DNA of 64,000 nucleotides from Oceanisphaera marina (GCF_014643915.1 NZ_BMKE01000015.1:1-64000); one strand, 5' to 3'. Shown: positions 24,958 to 34,248, numbered from the stretch's first letter. Made by a program: numbers and translations. Notes: generated by a model from the letters alone, not told the origin.

Positions 24958-25167
24958 TCAAGCCAACTCCACTTCTTCGGCTTGTGGTCCTTTTTTGCCC
25001 TGGGTTACCACAAAGGTAACCGGCTGACCTTCCTGCAGGGTTTTAAAGCCATCGCCCTGTATGGACGAAAAATGAACAAATAGATCCGGCCCAGAAGCTC
25101 GGGTGATGAATCCAAAGCCTTTTTCTTCGTTAAACCATTTTACGGTTCCTGTTTCTTTCGTACTCAT
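24958..25167 (-). CDS. CspA-family cold-shock protein
   Basis: A 69-aa single cold-shock domain, an RNA/DNA chaperone. RNP1 is KGFGFITR and RNP2 is LFVHFSSI; the N-terminus [14 protein letters not shown] is typical. The internal ATG giving MSTKETG is chosen; the longer frame adds a non-homologous stretch. Divergent to ectA, with 298 bp between them. Which Csp paralogue it is (CspA, C, D or E type) cannot be decided. Confidence 0.93.
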   Translation of the reverse strand: MSTKETGTVKWFNEEKGFGFITRASGPDLFVHFSSIQGDGFKTLQEGQPVTFVVTQGKKGPQAEEVELA

Positions 25168-25334
25168 AGTCTGTATCCGATTTTGTCTGACAAGGTGGTG
25201 ATAACACATCACCACTACTTTGATAGTAGCAGTTCCCACAGAACGGGCCCTGCCGCCGATTTATTTAAGTGTATCGGGCGCTGAAAAGGGCTGGATAAGC
25301 GACATGAAAACGTCATTGAAACACAGTGAATTAG

Positions 25335-25400
25335 TCACATGTGAATGCTAAATTACATGCAGCTCTAATCAATTAATGCGATATAAGCTTGCAATTGATT
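25335..25400 (+). promoter_or_regulatory. Candidate regulatory palindromes upstream of ectA
   Basis: A perfect 10-bp palindrome TCACATGTGA (25335-25344) and an inverted repeat AATCAATT (25367-25374)/AATTGATT (25393-25400) lie 66-131 nt before ectA. Either could be an operator for an osmotic regulator. No ectR-like gene is adjacent and no convincing -35/-10 pair could be fixed; TTGCAA at 25390 with GGTTAA 18 nt later is the best weak candidate. Confidence 0.4.
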
Positions 25401-25465
25401 GATGTTTTGTTAGGTTAATAAGGAAATTTGCTTAGCCCACTAACTAAATAAGTTTAGGACTATAA

Positions 25466-25987
25466 ATGATTGATACTGACACGGACACGACTATTGACCT
25501 GCAGTTACTACTGCGTCACCCCAAGTCAACGGATGGACATCAGGTAAACAGCCTGATTGAACGTTGCAAACCCCTGGATACCAACTCTACCTACTGTAAT
25601 CTGCTGCAATGTCTGCATTTTGCCGATACTTGTATGCTGGCTGAAGACGAAGAAGACGGCTCATTACTGGGGTTTATCTCTGCCTACCGCAAACCTGCCG
25701 AGCCAAGCACCTTGTTTGTCTGGCAAGTAGCCATAGATAAACGCGCCCGTGGTGAAGGACTGGCTCGCACCTTGCTCAATACCTTGCTGGATGCCGATGC
25801 CTGCGCCGGAGTAACGCATCTTGAAACCACCATTACCGCAGACAATGCGCCTTCATGGGGTTTATTTGAAAGTCTGGCGCGCAGTCAGGGAACAGGTCAG
25901 GGCGAACGCCACCTCCTGTTCGATCAGCAACGCCACTTCAATGGTGACAGCAGCAGCGAAATTCTTTATCGCATTGCTCTCGGCTAA
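25466..25987 (+). CDS. ectA: L-2,4-diaminobutyrate N-gamma-acetyltransferase
   Basis: A 173-aa GNAT-fold enzyme, second step of ectoine synthesis, making N-gamma-acetyl-diaminobutyrate from diaminobutyrate and acetyl-CoA. The acetyl-CoA motif VAIDKRARGEGLARTLLN near residue 91 and ETTITADNAPSWGLFESLA are family marks, as is the Leu/Arg-rich start DLQLLLRHPKSTDG. First gene of the ectABC-ask cluster; 70 nt separates it from ectB. Confidence 0.95.
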   Translation: MIDTDTDTTIDLQLLLRHPKSTDGHQVNSLIERCKPLDTNSTYCNLLQCLHFADTCMLAEDEEDGSLLGFISAYRKPAEPSTLFVWQVAIDKRARGEGLARTLLNTLLDADACAGVTHLETTITADNAPSWGLFESLARSQGTGQGERHLLFDQQRHFNGDSSSEILYRIALG

Positions 25988-26057
25988 GCCCCTGGCCGAA
26001 CACCCGCATTCTTAATTTAATTTTTTGATTTGAACTCAAGACTTTCAAGGAGTCGAG

Positions 26058-27332
26058 ATGAGTAATATTTTTGATGTAATGGAATCCAGTGTACAAACCT
26101 ATGCCCGTTCTTTTCCGGTCACCTTCAACAAGGCTCAGGGCGTATGGCTACATGACCAAAGCGGCAAGCGCTATTTAGACTTTCTTGCCGGTGCCGGTAC
26201 ACTCAACTACGGTCATAACCACCCGGTATTGAAAGAAGCCCTGATTGACTATATTCAGCAAGACGGCATCGCCCACGGCCTGGATATGCACACCTCTGCC
26301 AAAGCGGCGTTTTTGACCGCGTTGCAGCAAATCATTCTCAAACCTCGCGATATGGACCATGTAGCTCAGTTTACCGGTCCAACCGGCACCAACGCAGTTG
26401 AAGCCGCGATGAAGCTGGCACGCAAAGTGACCGGTCGCAGCAACATTGTGGCCTTTACCAACGGTTTTCACGGTGTAAGCCTGGGGGCGTTGGCTGCCAC
26501 GGGCAACCAGCATCACAGAGGCGGTGCCGGTACCTCCATGGCCGATATCAGTCGTCTGCCTTACGACGGTTACCCGGGTGCCGGAGAAGACAGCCTGTTG
26601 CTGTTCGAAACCATGCTTAATGACAACTCCAGTGGTCTGGACAAGCCTGCCGCCGTGTTGTTTGAAGTAGTGCAGGGCGAGGGTGGCTTGAACGCATCAT
26701 CGTTCAAATGGTTGCAGCGTTTGGAAAAAATCTGTCGTAAACACGATATTCTGATGATTGCCGATGATATTCAGGCGGGTTGTGGCCGTACCGGTACCTT
26801 CTTCAGCTTTGAGCCTGCCGGCATCAAGCCCGATATTATTACCTTGTCCAAGTCACTCAGCGGCATGGGTCTGCCTTTTGCCCTGGTACTGCTGCGCCCC
26901 GAGCTGGATCAGTGGAGCCCGGGTGAGCACAACGGGACTTTCCGTGGTAATAACCATGCGTTTGTGACCGCTCGCAAGGCGCTGGAAACTTTCTGGCAGG
27001 ATGACACCTTTGCCGCCGAGGTGCGGGCCAAGGGTGAATTGCTGACCGAGCGCATGCAAGCCATGGTTCATCGTTTTCCCAAGCTGTTCAGCAAGGTAAA
27101 AGGTCGCGGCATGATGCAGGGCATTGCCTGTCATGATGGCGACATTGCCGATGTGATCACCTCCAAGTGTTTCGAACGTGGTCTGATCATTGAAACCGCA
27201 GGTCCGAATGATGAAGTGGTGAAGTGTTTATGCCCCTTGATCATCACCAAGGACGAGCTGAAGCAAGGTCTTGATTGGCTGGAAGAAGCCATTGCAGAGA
27301 CGGCCTGCGAGCAACTGCGCAAAGCGTCTTAA
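26058..27332 (+). CDS. ectB: L-2,4-diaminobutyrate transaminase
   Basis: A 424-aa class III PLP aminotransferase, first step of ectoine synthesis, converting aspartate semialdehyde with glutamate to diaminobutyrate. PLP contacts are FTGPTGTNAVEAAMKLAR, MIADDIQAGCGRTGTFF and the lysine in ITLSKSLSGMGLPFA near residue 270. AAGGAG ribosome site 7 nt before ATG. Followed by a strong hairpin rather than directly by ectC. Confidence 0.96.
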   Translation: MSNIFDVMESSVQTYARSFPVTFNKAQGVWLHDQSGKRYLDFLAGAGTLNYGHNHPVLKEALIDYIQQDGIAHGLDMHTSAKAAFLTALQQIILKPRDMDHVAQFTGPTGTNAVEAAMKLARKVTGRSNIVAFTNGFHGVSLGALAATGNQHHRGGAGTSMADISRLPYDGYPGAGEDSLLLFETMLNDNSSGLDKPAAVLFEVVQGEGGLNASSFKWLQRLEKICRKHDILMIADDIQAGCGRTGTFFSFEPAGIKPDIITLSKSLSGMGLPFALVLLRPELDQWSPGEHNGTFRGNNHAFVTARKALETFWQDDTFAAEVRAKGELLTERMQAMVHRFPKLFSKVKGRGMMQGIACHDGDIADVITSKCFERGLIIETAGPNDEVVKCLCPLIITKDELKQGLDWLEEAIAETACEQLRKAS

Positions 27333-27345
27333 GTTTGCGGTAACC

Positions 27346-27377
27346 AAAAAGGGGTAATTACGATTACCCCTTTTTGT
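27346..27377 (+). terminator. Terminator-like hairpin between ectB and ectC
   Basis: A perfect 13-bp stem, AAAAAGGGGTAAT (27346-27358) with ATTACCCCTTTTT (27363-27375), and a TACG tetraloop, starting 14 nt after the ectB stop. The A/T symmetric ends make it able to act in both directions. It should stop or attenuate transcription inside the ectoine cluster. Confidence 0.85.
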
Positions 27378-27438
27378 TGAATATGTTCAGCCGTGTTTGT
27401 CACGGCGGATCAGAACAGTAATAAAGTAAGGAAATTTA

Positions 27439-27834
27439 ATGATAGTACGTACTCTTGCCGAATGTGAACAAAGCGAACGCTGTGTCAAATCCGAAACCGG
27501 CACCTGGGAAAGCACTCGCATGTTGCTGAAAGACGACAACATGGGCTTTTCGTTTCATATCACCACTATTTATGCCAACAGCGAAACGCACATTCATTAT
27601 CAGAACCATCTTGAATCTGTGTATTGCATGAGCGGTAACGGTGAAATTGAAGATTTGGCCGATGGCAAAATCTATCCTATTCAGCCAGGCACGCTGTATA
27701 TTCTGGACCAGCACGACAACCATTTGTTGCGTGGCGGTAGTGAAGACATGAAGCTGGCCTGCGTATTCAATCCGCCATTGAGCGGCAAAGAAGTGCACGA
27801 TGCCGACGGTGTTTACGCACTCGATACCGAGTAA
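27439..27834 (+). CDS. ectC: L-ectoine synthase
   Basis: A 131-aa cupin that cyclises N-gamma-acetyl-diaminobutyrate to ectoine. Typical segments are the start [16 protein letters not shown], the metal-site region [20 protein letters not shown], and [15 protein letters not shown]. An AAGGAAA ribosome site precedes the ATG. Expression relative to ectAB may be set by the hairpin upstream. Confidence 0.96.
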   Translation: MIVRTLAECEQSERCVKSETGTWESTRMLLKDDNMGFSFHITTIYANSETHIHYQNHLESVYCMSGNGEIEDLADGKIYPIQPGTLYILDQHDNHLLRGGSEDMKLACVFNPPLSGKEVHDADGVYALDTE

Positions 27835-27856
27835 AAGAACCCAGTACGCTGTTTAC

Positions 27857-27936
27857 GGGGGCCAGGCCCCCGCTTACGGACATTTTCACTGGGCAGGGCG
27901 ATATCAGCCATTCGGCCCCCAGGCCCATTGAAAATG
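27857..27936 (+). promoter_or_regulatory. Structured spacer between ectC and ask
   Basis: A GC hairpin CGGGGG-CCAGG-CCCCCG (27856-27871) is followed by long arms CATTTTCACTGGGC (27881-27894) and GCCCATTGAAAATG (27923-27936) pairing at 13 of 14 positions around a 28-nt loop. GGCCCCC inside that loop (27914-27920) could compete for the first hairpin's GGGGGCC. Likely a processing or attenuation structure; not a classic terminator because no T tract follows. Confidence 0.6.
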
Positions 27937-27982
27937 TGCGATCACAGTCATGACCTGTTTTATAAACATTAAGGGAATAATA

Positions 27983-29419
27983 GTGTCTCACACAGTAGAA
28001 AAAATTGGTGGAACCTCCATGAGTCAATATCAGGCGGTTCGAGATAATATCGTATTACACAATCGCAAACCCGATGGCTACTATCAGCGTATGCTGGTGG
28101 TATCTGCCTTTGGTGGTATTACCGACGGTTTGCTGGAATGTAAGCGCACCGGTGCTCCCGGTGTCTATGCTACTTATGCCGACGCAGAAGACGACAGTGC
28201 CTGGGAACAAACCCTGGATAATGTGTGTAATCGCATGGCACAAATCAACGAAGACATGTTTGCCCAGACTCCCGAGCGCGCGCTGGCAGACTCTTTTCTG
28301 CAAGATCGTATTGCCGGTATTCGCGATTGTTTGCATCACCTGCGCCAGGTGTGCGCCTTTGGTCAGTTTCAGCTGGCCGAGCAGTTACAAACCATCCGCG
28401 AGTTACTGGCTGCCATGGGCGAAGCCCACAGTGCACATAATATGGTGCTGTATTTGCGCCAAAGTGGTGTGAATGCGGTATTGATGGATTTAACGGGCTG
28501 GCGCACCGACGAGGCCCTGCCGCTGGATGACGTGCTCAAGCAGGCGTTATCGCGTTATGATCTGTCGAGCCAGCTGCCGGTGGTCACGGGTTACGCTCAT
28601 TGTAAAGAAGGGCTGATGAGTCGTTTCGATCGCGGTTACAGTGAAATGACCTTTAGCCGCCTGGCGGTGTTAAGCGGTGCCCGTGAAGCCATTATTCACA
28701 AAGAGTTTCACCTGAGCAGCGCCGATCCGCGTCTGGCGGGTGAAGATCAGGTGATCCCCATCGGTCGTACCAACTATGATGTAACCGATCAGCTGTCCAA
28801 TCTGGGAATGGAAGCCATTCACCCTCAAGCTGCCAAGGGATTACGCCAGCAGGATATTCCGCTGCGGGTGCGCAATACCTTTGAGCCGGACCACGAAGGT
28901 ACGCTGATCACGACCAATTACCGCAGCCCCTCTCCTTGTGTGGAAATGGTGGCCGGGCGTCGCAATATTTTTGCGGTGGAGTTGTTTGATCAGGACATGG
29001 TGGGCCGTGTATCTCATTATGCCGAGTGCTTTACCGATGAGCTGGACGGCATGCGCCTGAACCTAGTGTCCAAGGACATGAACGCCAATACGCTCACCTA
29101 TTATATTTCCGGTAACCGTAAAACGGTACGCACCCTGGTGAGTGCCTTGCAGCGTCGTTTTGAAAACGCCGATATCAATACTCACAAGGTGTCTGTGGTG
29201 TCTGCCGTGGGCAGTGACATGAGTATTCCGGGGCTGCTGGCTCGCTCTGTGGCCGCATTGAATAAAGCCAATGTTCCGGTGCGCGCCGTGCATCAGTCAC
29301 TGCGAGCGGTAGAGATGCAGTTTATTGTGGATGATGAATTCTACGAGCAGGCCGTTGTCTCTTTGCACGACGAGCTGGTACAAACCCACGCCGAAACGGT
29401 CGCGTTAGCGGTCGCTTAA
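27983..29419 (+). CDS. ask: Ectoine-cluster aspartokinase
   Basis: A 478-aa aspartate kinase of the Ask_Ect type, feeding aspartyl phosphate toward aspartate semialdehyde for ectoine. The GTG start gives the normal N-terminus (M/V)SHTVEKIGGTSMS and has AAGGGA 6 nt upstream; the ATG 11 codons earlier lacks this. Kinase motifs KIGGTSM and RFDRGYSEMTFSRLAV are visible, and the C-terminal part carries ACT-like repeats (MNANTLTYYISGNRK; ISVVSAVGS-like VSVVSAVGSDMSIPG). A dedicated kinase escapes lysine/threonine feedback in other ectoine producers; this is inferred here. Confidence 0.92.
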   Translation: MSHTVEKIGGTSMSQYQAVRDNIVLHNRKPDGYYQRMLVVSAFGGITDGLLECKRTGAPGVYATYADAEDDSAWEQTLDNVCNRMAQINEDMFAQTPERALADSFLQDRIAGIRDCLHHLRQVCAFGQFQLAEQLQTIRELLAAMGEAHSAHNMVLYLRQSGVNAVLMDLTGWRTDEALPLDDVLKQALSRYDLSSQLPVVTGYAHCKEGLMSRFDRGYSEMTFSRLAVLSGAREAIIHKEFHLSSADPRLAGEDQVIPIGRTNYDVTDQLSNLGMEAIHPQAAKGLRQQDIPLRVRNTFEPDHEGTLITTNYRSPSPCVEMVAGRRNIFAVELFDQDMVGRVSHYAECFTDELDGMRLNLVSKDMNANTLTYYISGNRKTVRTLVSALQRRFENADINTHKVSVVSAVGSDMSIPGLLARSVAALNKANVPVRAVHQSLRAVEMQFIVDDEFYEQAVVSLHDELVQTHAETVALAVA

Positions 29420-29456
29420 CCAGCACGGTGCAGTAGCAGTGCACGAATAAATATCC

Positions 29457-29490
29457 AAATCCCTCTGTCTCGCCGAGGGATTTTTTATTT
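29457..29490 (+). terminator. Terminator after ask
   Basis: 9-bp stem AAATCCCTC (29457-29465) with GAGGGATTT (29475-29483), 9-nt loop, followed by TTTATTT. It closes the ectoine cluster 38 nt after the ask stop. Confidence 0.85.
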
Positions 29491-29583
29491 GCAGGATGCG
29501 CAACTCAGGCTTACGGCTTTCTCTTTCCTGTTTCTACCATTTTTGGCACACTGAACCATTATTCCCTGTTATCTGGATCTTTT

Positions 29584-29865
29584 ATGGCCAAACGTGCCTG
29601 CGCCCTGCATATTCTGGTTAAAACCGAAGCCGAATGTCTGGCATTGAAGCAACAACTCGCCAATGGCGCCGACTTTCATCAGTTGGCTAAAAAGCACTCT
29701 ACCTGCCCCTCGGGCAAGCGAGGCGGTGATCTTGGCGAGTTCAAGAAAGGCGACATGGTGGGAGCCGTGGACAAGGCGGTCTTTTCTGGGCCCGAGTTGA
29801 CCATTCAAGGGCCGGTTAAAAGCCGTTTCGGCTATCATCTGATTAAGGTGCTTTATCGCAACTGA
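29584..29865 (+). CDS. ppiC: Parvulin-type peptidyl-prolyl isomerase
   Basis: A 93-aa cytoplasmic rotamase, nearly the same length and pattern as E. coli Ppi[40 protein letters not shown], and [12 protein letters not shown] at the end. No signal peptide. A weak hairpin (GGGCCT/AGGCCC, about 29880-29901) follows. Confidence 0.95.
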   Translation: MAKRACALHILVKTEAECLALKQQLANGADFHQLAKKHSTCPSGKRGGDLGEFKKGDMVGAVDKAVFSGPELTIQGPVKSRFGYHLIKVLYRN

Positions 29866-29936
29866 TATCAAGTTAGTGTCGGGCCTGCCTGAATATAGGC
29901 CCCTTTGCATTGCGATACACATACCAAGGACCACCG

Positions 29937-31559
29937 ATGTTTCTTGAGCATATTGAGATCCGCAATTTTATGGGCCTTAATCAGTTGTCGCTCTCGCTCA
30001 ATCAGAGCACCGCGCTGATGGGGGAAAATGCGTGGGGTAAAACCAGTCTGTTTCGCGCCTTGTGGCGCCTGATGGGCCAGGGAGGATGTTGCTATCAGTT
30101 TGTAGACGAAGACTTTTATCGGGCCGATTCTCAAGAGGTGGTCGATGAGCTGCAAATTGTACTGGTCTATCGCGAGCACAGACCCGGCATCAGTGAACAT
30201 TCGGCACGGCTTGCCCGCCTTGAACCGGCGTGGGTCAAACACAAAGACGGATTTCATCGGGTGCACTATCGTGCACGCGCCCGGCGTAACGGCACCGAGA
30301 TTGTCAGTGAGCACGGTTTTGTTAACGGGGCCGGCGTGGCGCTTGAGCTGGAAGACGCCGAACACCTGGCGCATCAGCTGATAGAAATGAATCCGGTGTT
30401 TCGTCTGCGTGACTCACGCGGTACGCCACAGGATTTGCCGATCGTCAATTTAAATAGCGATTACGAACAGCTGCTGACGCAACTCAGTGTGAAGCTGGCA
30501 GAAGAAGACGAACTGCCCCAGCAAGATATTAAAGCGGGTCTGGATGCGGTACGTCAATTGCTTGAGCACTATTTCACTCCTCAGGGGGCCACCAGCCGGG
30601 CGCCAAGGCGCGCCCGGGACATTGCCATTCACCCGGTGACGCTGAGCCAGTTGGGTAAATTCAATAACTGGCAACCCAAAGGAGAAGAAAGTGGTTTATC
30701 GATCGCGCTGTCGGCGGTGGCACATACCATATTGCAGGCGCGGGGCGGACGACCGATAGAAACGGGCGCCAGGCCCATGTTGCTGATAGAAGATCCCGAA
30801 AGTCGCCTGCATCCCACCATGCTGGCCATTACCTGGGGCATTCTGGATCGGTTTCCGGGGCAAAAGCTGGTCACGACCAACTCGGGCGACTTGTTGTCGG
30901 CGTTTCCGCTGCACCATCTGCGCCGACTGGTGCGTCTGGAGCATGAAACCAAGAGTTTTCGGATTGGTAACGAAAAGTACAATGGCGAAGACATGCGCCG
31001 CATTGCCTTTCATGTGCGCATTAACCGGCCCATGTCGTTGTTTGCCCGTTACTGGTTGTTGGTGGAAGGGGAGACCGAGATCTGGTTGCTGAATGAGTTG
31101 GCGCGTATTTGCGGCTATGTATTGCCTGCAGAAGGCATTCGTATCATTGAATTTGCCCAATGCGGACACAGCCCGCTGATTAAGGTAGCGCGAGATTTCG
31201 GCATTGGCTGGCACCTGCTGACCGATGGTGACGAGGCGGGGCAAAAATATGCGCAGGGAGTTCGCAGCCTGCTGCGCGGCGAGCGAGAAGAAGATCATCT
31301 AACCGTATTGCCCCGCATCGATATCGAGCATTACTTGTTTGATAACGGCCTGGAGGGGGTCTTTCGCCAGGAAGCCCAGATTTATGATAAACACACGCCA
31401 CACAGTCGCATTATCGAGCGCGCCCTCAGCCGACGCAGCAAGCCGGGTATGGCGCTGTCCGTGGTGGAAGCCATTGAACTGCAGGGAGCGCAAAGTGTCC
31501 CGAGAGAATTAAGGCGCATGTTTGCACGCATGGTCGCCAACGCCCGCCGACAGCGCTAA
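29937..31559 (+). CDS. ybjD: OLD-family ATPase/Toprim protein YbjD
   Basis: A 540-aa DUF2813 protein like E. coli YbjD. N-terminal ABC-type ATPase with Walker A MGENAWGKTSLF near residue 30 and IEDPESRLHPTMLAI near residue 285 (Walker B/signature region); C-terminal Toprim-like domain from about 380 with LLVEGETEIWLLNELAR and LLTDGDEAGQKYA. OLD proteins are nucleases, some in phage defence; activity here is not shown. The internal ATG is preferred because it has AAGGA 6 nt upstream and gives the conserved start MFLEHIEIRNFMG. Confidence 0.88.
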   Translation: MFLEHIEIRNFMGLNQLSLSLNQSTALMGENAWGKTSLFRALWRLMGQGGCCYQFVDEDFYRADSQEVVDELQIVLVYREHRPGISEHSARLARLEPAWVKHKDGFHRVHYRARARRNGTEIVSEHGFVNGAGVALELEDAEHLAHQLIEMNPVFRLRDSRGTPQDLPIVNLNSDYEQLLTQLSVKLAEEDELPQQDIKAGLDAVRQLLEHYFTPQGATSRAPRRARDIAIHPVTLSQLGKFNNWQPKGEESGLSIALSAVAHTILQARGGRPIETGARPMLLIEDPESRLHPTMLAITWGILDRFPGQKLVTTNSGDLLSAFPLHHLRRLVRLEHETKSFRIGNEKYNGEDMRRIAFHVRINRPMSLFARYWLLVEGETEIWLLNELARICGYVLPAEGIRIIEFAQCGHSPLIKVARDFGIGWHLLTDGDEAGQKYAQGVRSLLRGEREEDHLTVLPRIDIEHYLFDNGLEGVFRQEAQIYDKHTPHSRIIERALSRRSKPGMALSVVEAIELQGAQSVPRELRRMFARMVANARRQR

Positions 31560-31591
31560 AATAGACGCGCTTATTTTTTGGAGATAGTTAA

Positions 31592-32332
31592 ATGACGGAC
31601 ATGCTGTCGGCACGACTTTTTGCGCCCCTGGCCTTAACGGCAATCACGGCTCTGGGCTTATTGCTGTGGATATTACGCAATGGTGATTTATGCCCGGGGC
31701 AGCGCCGGCGCATTAGCGATGGGCTGTTGTCGGTGTGGGCGGTGTTCGGACTGGCGTTAATGCTGTCTGTAGAAGCCGCCGTTCCCAGCCTGATGCTGTG
31801 GTTGGGCGGGAGCACACTGGCAAGCGGGCTAGGTGCCACCCTGTATCAGGCACGATTGGCCGGCAAGCGCAGTCTGCCCCTGAGCTGGCATATGCTGGCC
31901 CTGGTTCTGGCGCTGTGCTATGGCCTTGGTCTGCTGTTGCGCGAAGGGCCGGCAGCCCTGTTGATGGCTGGCGCCGGGGGCTGTGTGTTTACCCACCTGA
32001 TTATGGTGCGAGCCAAGCATCGTCTGCAGGCATTCAATTTGTTGTTACCACTGGTGGGCATTGCCTTCGCGGTTGGCTGGATGGTGTTGCTGCTGGTGCA
32101 GACCCTGTGGTTGCAGTATGAGTCCGAGGTGGTGTTCGACACTGCGCACTTGATCCGGCCTTTTGTGCAAATGTGTGCGGCGGTGTTGCTGGGGGCCGTT
32201 ATCTGGTTATTGCCTCTGTTGCGAAAAGAACAGACCCGGCCACCGGTGATTGCGGTTGCAGCCTTGTTAATATTGGGCGCTTTAACCGTGGGGCAGAGTA
32301 TTATCGGGCAGTTATCGATTAACATTGGTTAA
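31592..32332 (+). CDS. Multi-spanning membrane protein of unknown function
   Basis: A 246-aa inner-membrane protein with about seven hydrophobic helices and short basic loops (RNGDLCPGQRRR; LRKEQTRPP). I recognise no family. GGAG lies 9 nt before the ATG, and the gene follows ybjD by 32 nt, so they may be co-transcribed. Confidence 0.7.
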   Translation: MTDMLSARLFAPLALTAITALGLLLWILRNGDLCPGQRRRISDGLLSVWAVFGLALMLSVEAAVPSLMLWLGGSTLASGLGATLYQARLAGKRSLPLSWHMLALVLALCYGLGLLLREGPAALLMAGAGGCVFTHLIMVRAKHRLQAFNLLLPLVGIAFAVGWMVLLLVQTLWLQYESEVVFDTAHLIRPFVQMCAAVLLGAVIWLLPLLRKEQTRPPVIAVAALLILGALTVGQSIIGQLSINIG

Positions 32333-32425
32333 ACAGCAAAAATATTGCTGAGAAGGTAAAATTTTTCTCGTTGTACTTAATTAATACTGCTGACTAGAAT
32401 GCGCGCCTCAAAATCCGGAGGCGTC

Positions 32426-33562
32426 ATGCACTTAATTCCCCTTTATCTACACCTGACATTGCTAACCCTGGGCAACGCTTTTTTGTTGACCCTGGTGGCC
32501 GTGTATTTGAACGCACAAGGGGCGCCAGCGGCACAAATTGGCCTGGTAGGATCGGCTTTTTATCTGGGTATGCTAGGGGCGAGCTTTTTTGCCGACACCT
32601 TTATTCAGCGCTTGGGGCACATTCGCGCACTGCTATTTTGCTGTATCGCGCTGGCGCTGGCCGCCCTGGCATTAACCTGGACCAGTCTATTGCCAGTCTG
32701 GCTGGCACTGCGGGTGGTGGCGGGCATGGCGGCGGCCATCGGGTTTGTGGCGGTAGAAAGCTGGGTGTTGGGTGTCGCGCCTTTGCATCAGCGTACCCGT
32801 TCCATGGCCCGTTATATGCTGGTGTACTATTTCAGTTATGGCATGAGTCAGTTATTTATCGACTGGGAACCCTTGTCTGGCATGATGGGTTTTTGGTTGG
32901 CGAGCAGTCTATGTGTGTTATCCGTGGTGCCCTTGCTGTGGGCCAAACGGCCAGATCTGGAAAATGAAGCCGAGAATAATGTTGCCAGCGGCAAGCCGCC
33001 TCGCGCCGAGCGGGCTTTGGGGCTGGTAGGCTGCCTGGTGGCGGGCATGCTGCTGGGCACCCTGTCTGCATTAATGCCGATTCAGCTTGAGCAACTGGCT
33101 TTGGGTGAAGAGGTCGGTCTTTATATGGCCTGGCTTATTTTATGTGGCATGGCCTTTCAGCTGCCCAACGGCAGTTTGGCCGACAAAGTGGGCAAAAGAA
33201 CCATGATGGCGGCACAAACTCTGATGATTGGCGCTGGTTGTCTGTTGTTGTGGGAATTTGACGGCAAGGGAATCATGTTGCTGGCCTTTGCCCTGTTGGG
33301 CGCAGGTGGATTTACCCTGTATCCGACAACCATGGCTTACGCCTGTGGCAAGATGAACGGACGAGCCCTGGTTAAAATGACCCAGAAGTTGATGTTTGTG
33401 TACAGCATTGGTTCGTTAACCGGGCCCATGGTTGCGGGCATGATGCTGGAAAAATTCCAGGCCGGTTTGTTTTTGTTTGTTATTTTGCTGGTGGTGGGCT
33501 GGGGATGCTGGCTGTTGCTGATGCGTTTTTTGACCGACAAACCGGTGGGCACCACTATTTAA
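32426..33562 (+). CDS. MFS transporter, YcaD-like
   Basis: A 378-aa major facilitator with 12 predicted helices. Similarity to E. coli YcaD is seen in the ALRVVAGMAAAIGFVAVESW segment, ARYMLVYYFSYGMSQL, LPNGSLADKVGKRTMM and GAGGFTLYPTTMAYACGKM. Substrate unknown. The start is set by GGAGG 5 nt before the internal ATG (MHLIPLYLHL). A terminator follows. Confidence 0.86.
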   Translation: MHLIPLYLHLTLLTLGNAFLLTLVAVYLNAQGAPAAQIGLVGSAFYLGMLGASFFADTFIQRLGHIRALLFCCIALALAALALTWTSLLPVWLALRVVAGMAAAIGFVAVESWVLGVAPLHQRTRSMARYMLVYYFSYGMSQLFIDWEPLSGMMGFWLASSLCVLSVVPLLWAKRPDLENEAENNVASGKPPRAERALGLVGCLVAGMLLGTLSALMPIQLEQLALGEEVGLYMAWLILCGMAFQLPNGSLADKVGKRTMMAAQTLMIGAGCLLLWEFDGKGIMLLAFALLGAGGFTLYPTTMAYACGKMNGRALVKMTQKLMFVYSIGSLTGPMVAGMMLEKFQAGLFLFVILLVVGWGCWLLLMRFLTDKPVGTTI

Positions 33563-33610
33563 GTTCTCCCATTGTCTGATGGAAACATTGTCTGTTGGAA
33601 ATATTGCATG

Positions 33611-33646
33611 ACGGAAACGGCTGACCTGGTGTCAGCCGTTTTCATT
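33611..33646 (+). terminator. Probable terminator after the MFS gene
   Basis: Stem of about 13 pairs, GGAAACGGCTGAC (33613-33625) with GTCAGCCGTTTTC (33631-33643), 5-nt loop. The T run is short (TTTT) and inside the stem. Confidence 0.6.
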
Positions 33647-33774
33647 GGTGCGGCCAGCCGGTTGATGATTGCGATGCCGAGGCCTGTCATCCCCAGGGGC
33701 CAGCCAAACGGCTTTATGGTAGTATTATTATTGTTCAACGATATAACAGGATAACGCTTGATGGGGATGGGAAT

Positions 33775-34248
33775 ATGAAACTTAAATTGTTATCAACGAT
33801 GACCATGGCGGCCGTATTGGGACTGGCAGGCTGTGCCAACCCGGATGTCTATTCGGGCGACGTATATGGCAGCCGTGCCGCCAAACAGGCACAGAGTGTT
33901 ACCTATGGTACCGTGACGTCAGTGCGACCCGTGCTTATTCAGGCTGGCGATGAAAACCCCAACTTAATCGGTACTCTGGGCGGCGGTGCCGTGGGCGGGA
34001 TTCTGGGCCATCAGGTTGGTGGGGGAACCGGCCAGGTGTTAGCGACTGCCGTGGGGGCCATTGCAGGCTCGATGATCGGCTCCCGGGCCGAAGATAAAAT
34101 AAACCAGGTAAAAGCGGTTGAGCTTGAAGTACGTACCGACAGTGGCGAAAATCTGATTGTGGTGCAAAAAGCCGATCGTGACTGGCGGCCAGGGCAACGC
34201 GTACGACTGGTGGGTTCGGGTAGCAACATGAGTGTGGCACCCAATTAA
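33775..34248 (+). CDS. slyB: Outer-membrane lipoprotein SlyB/Pcp
   Basis: A 157-aa lipoprotein with signal MKLKLLSTMTMAAVLGLAGC (lipobox LAGC) and a glycine-zipper two-helix domain (GTLGGGAVGGILGHQVGGG; AVGAIAGSMIGSRAED, residues about 63-105). In enterics SlyB belongs to the PhoPQ regulon and protects the outer membrane. Length matches the E. coli protein (155 aa). Confidence 0.93.
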   Translation: MKLKLLSTMTMAAVLGLAGCANPDVYSGDVYGSRAAKQAQSVTYGTVTSVRPVLIQAGDENPNLIGTLGGGAVGGILGHQVGGGTGQVLATAVGAIAGSMIGSRAEDKINQVKAVELEVRTDSGENLIVVQKADRDWRPGQRVRLVGSGSNMSVAPN

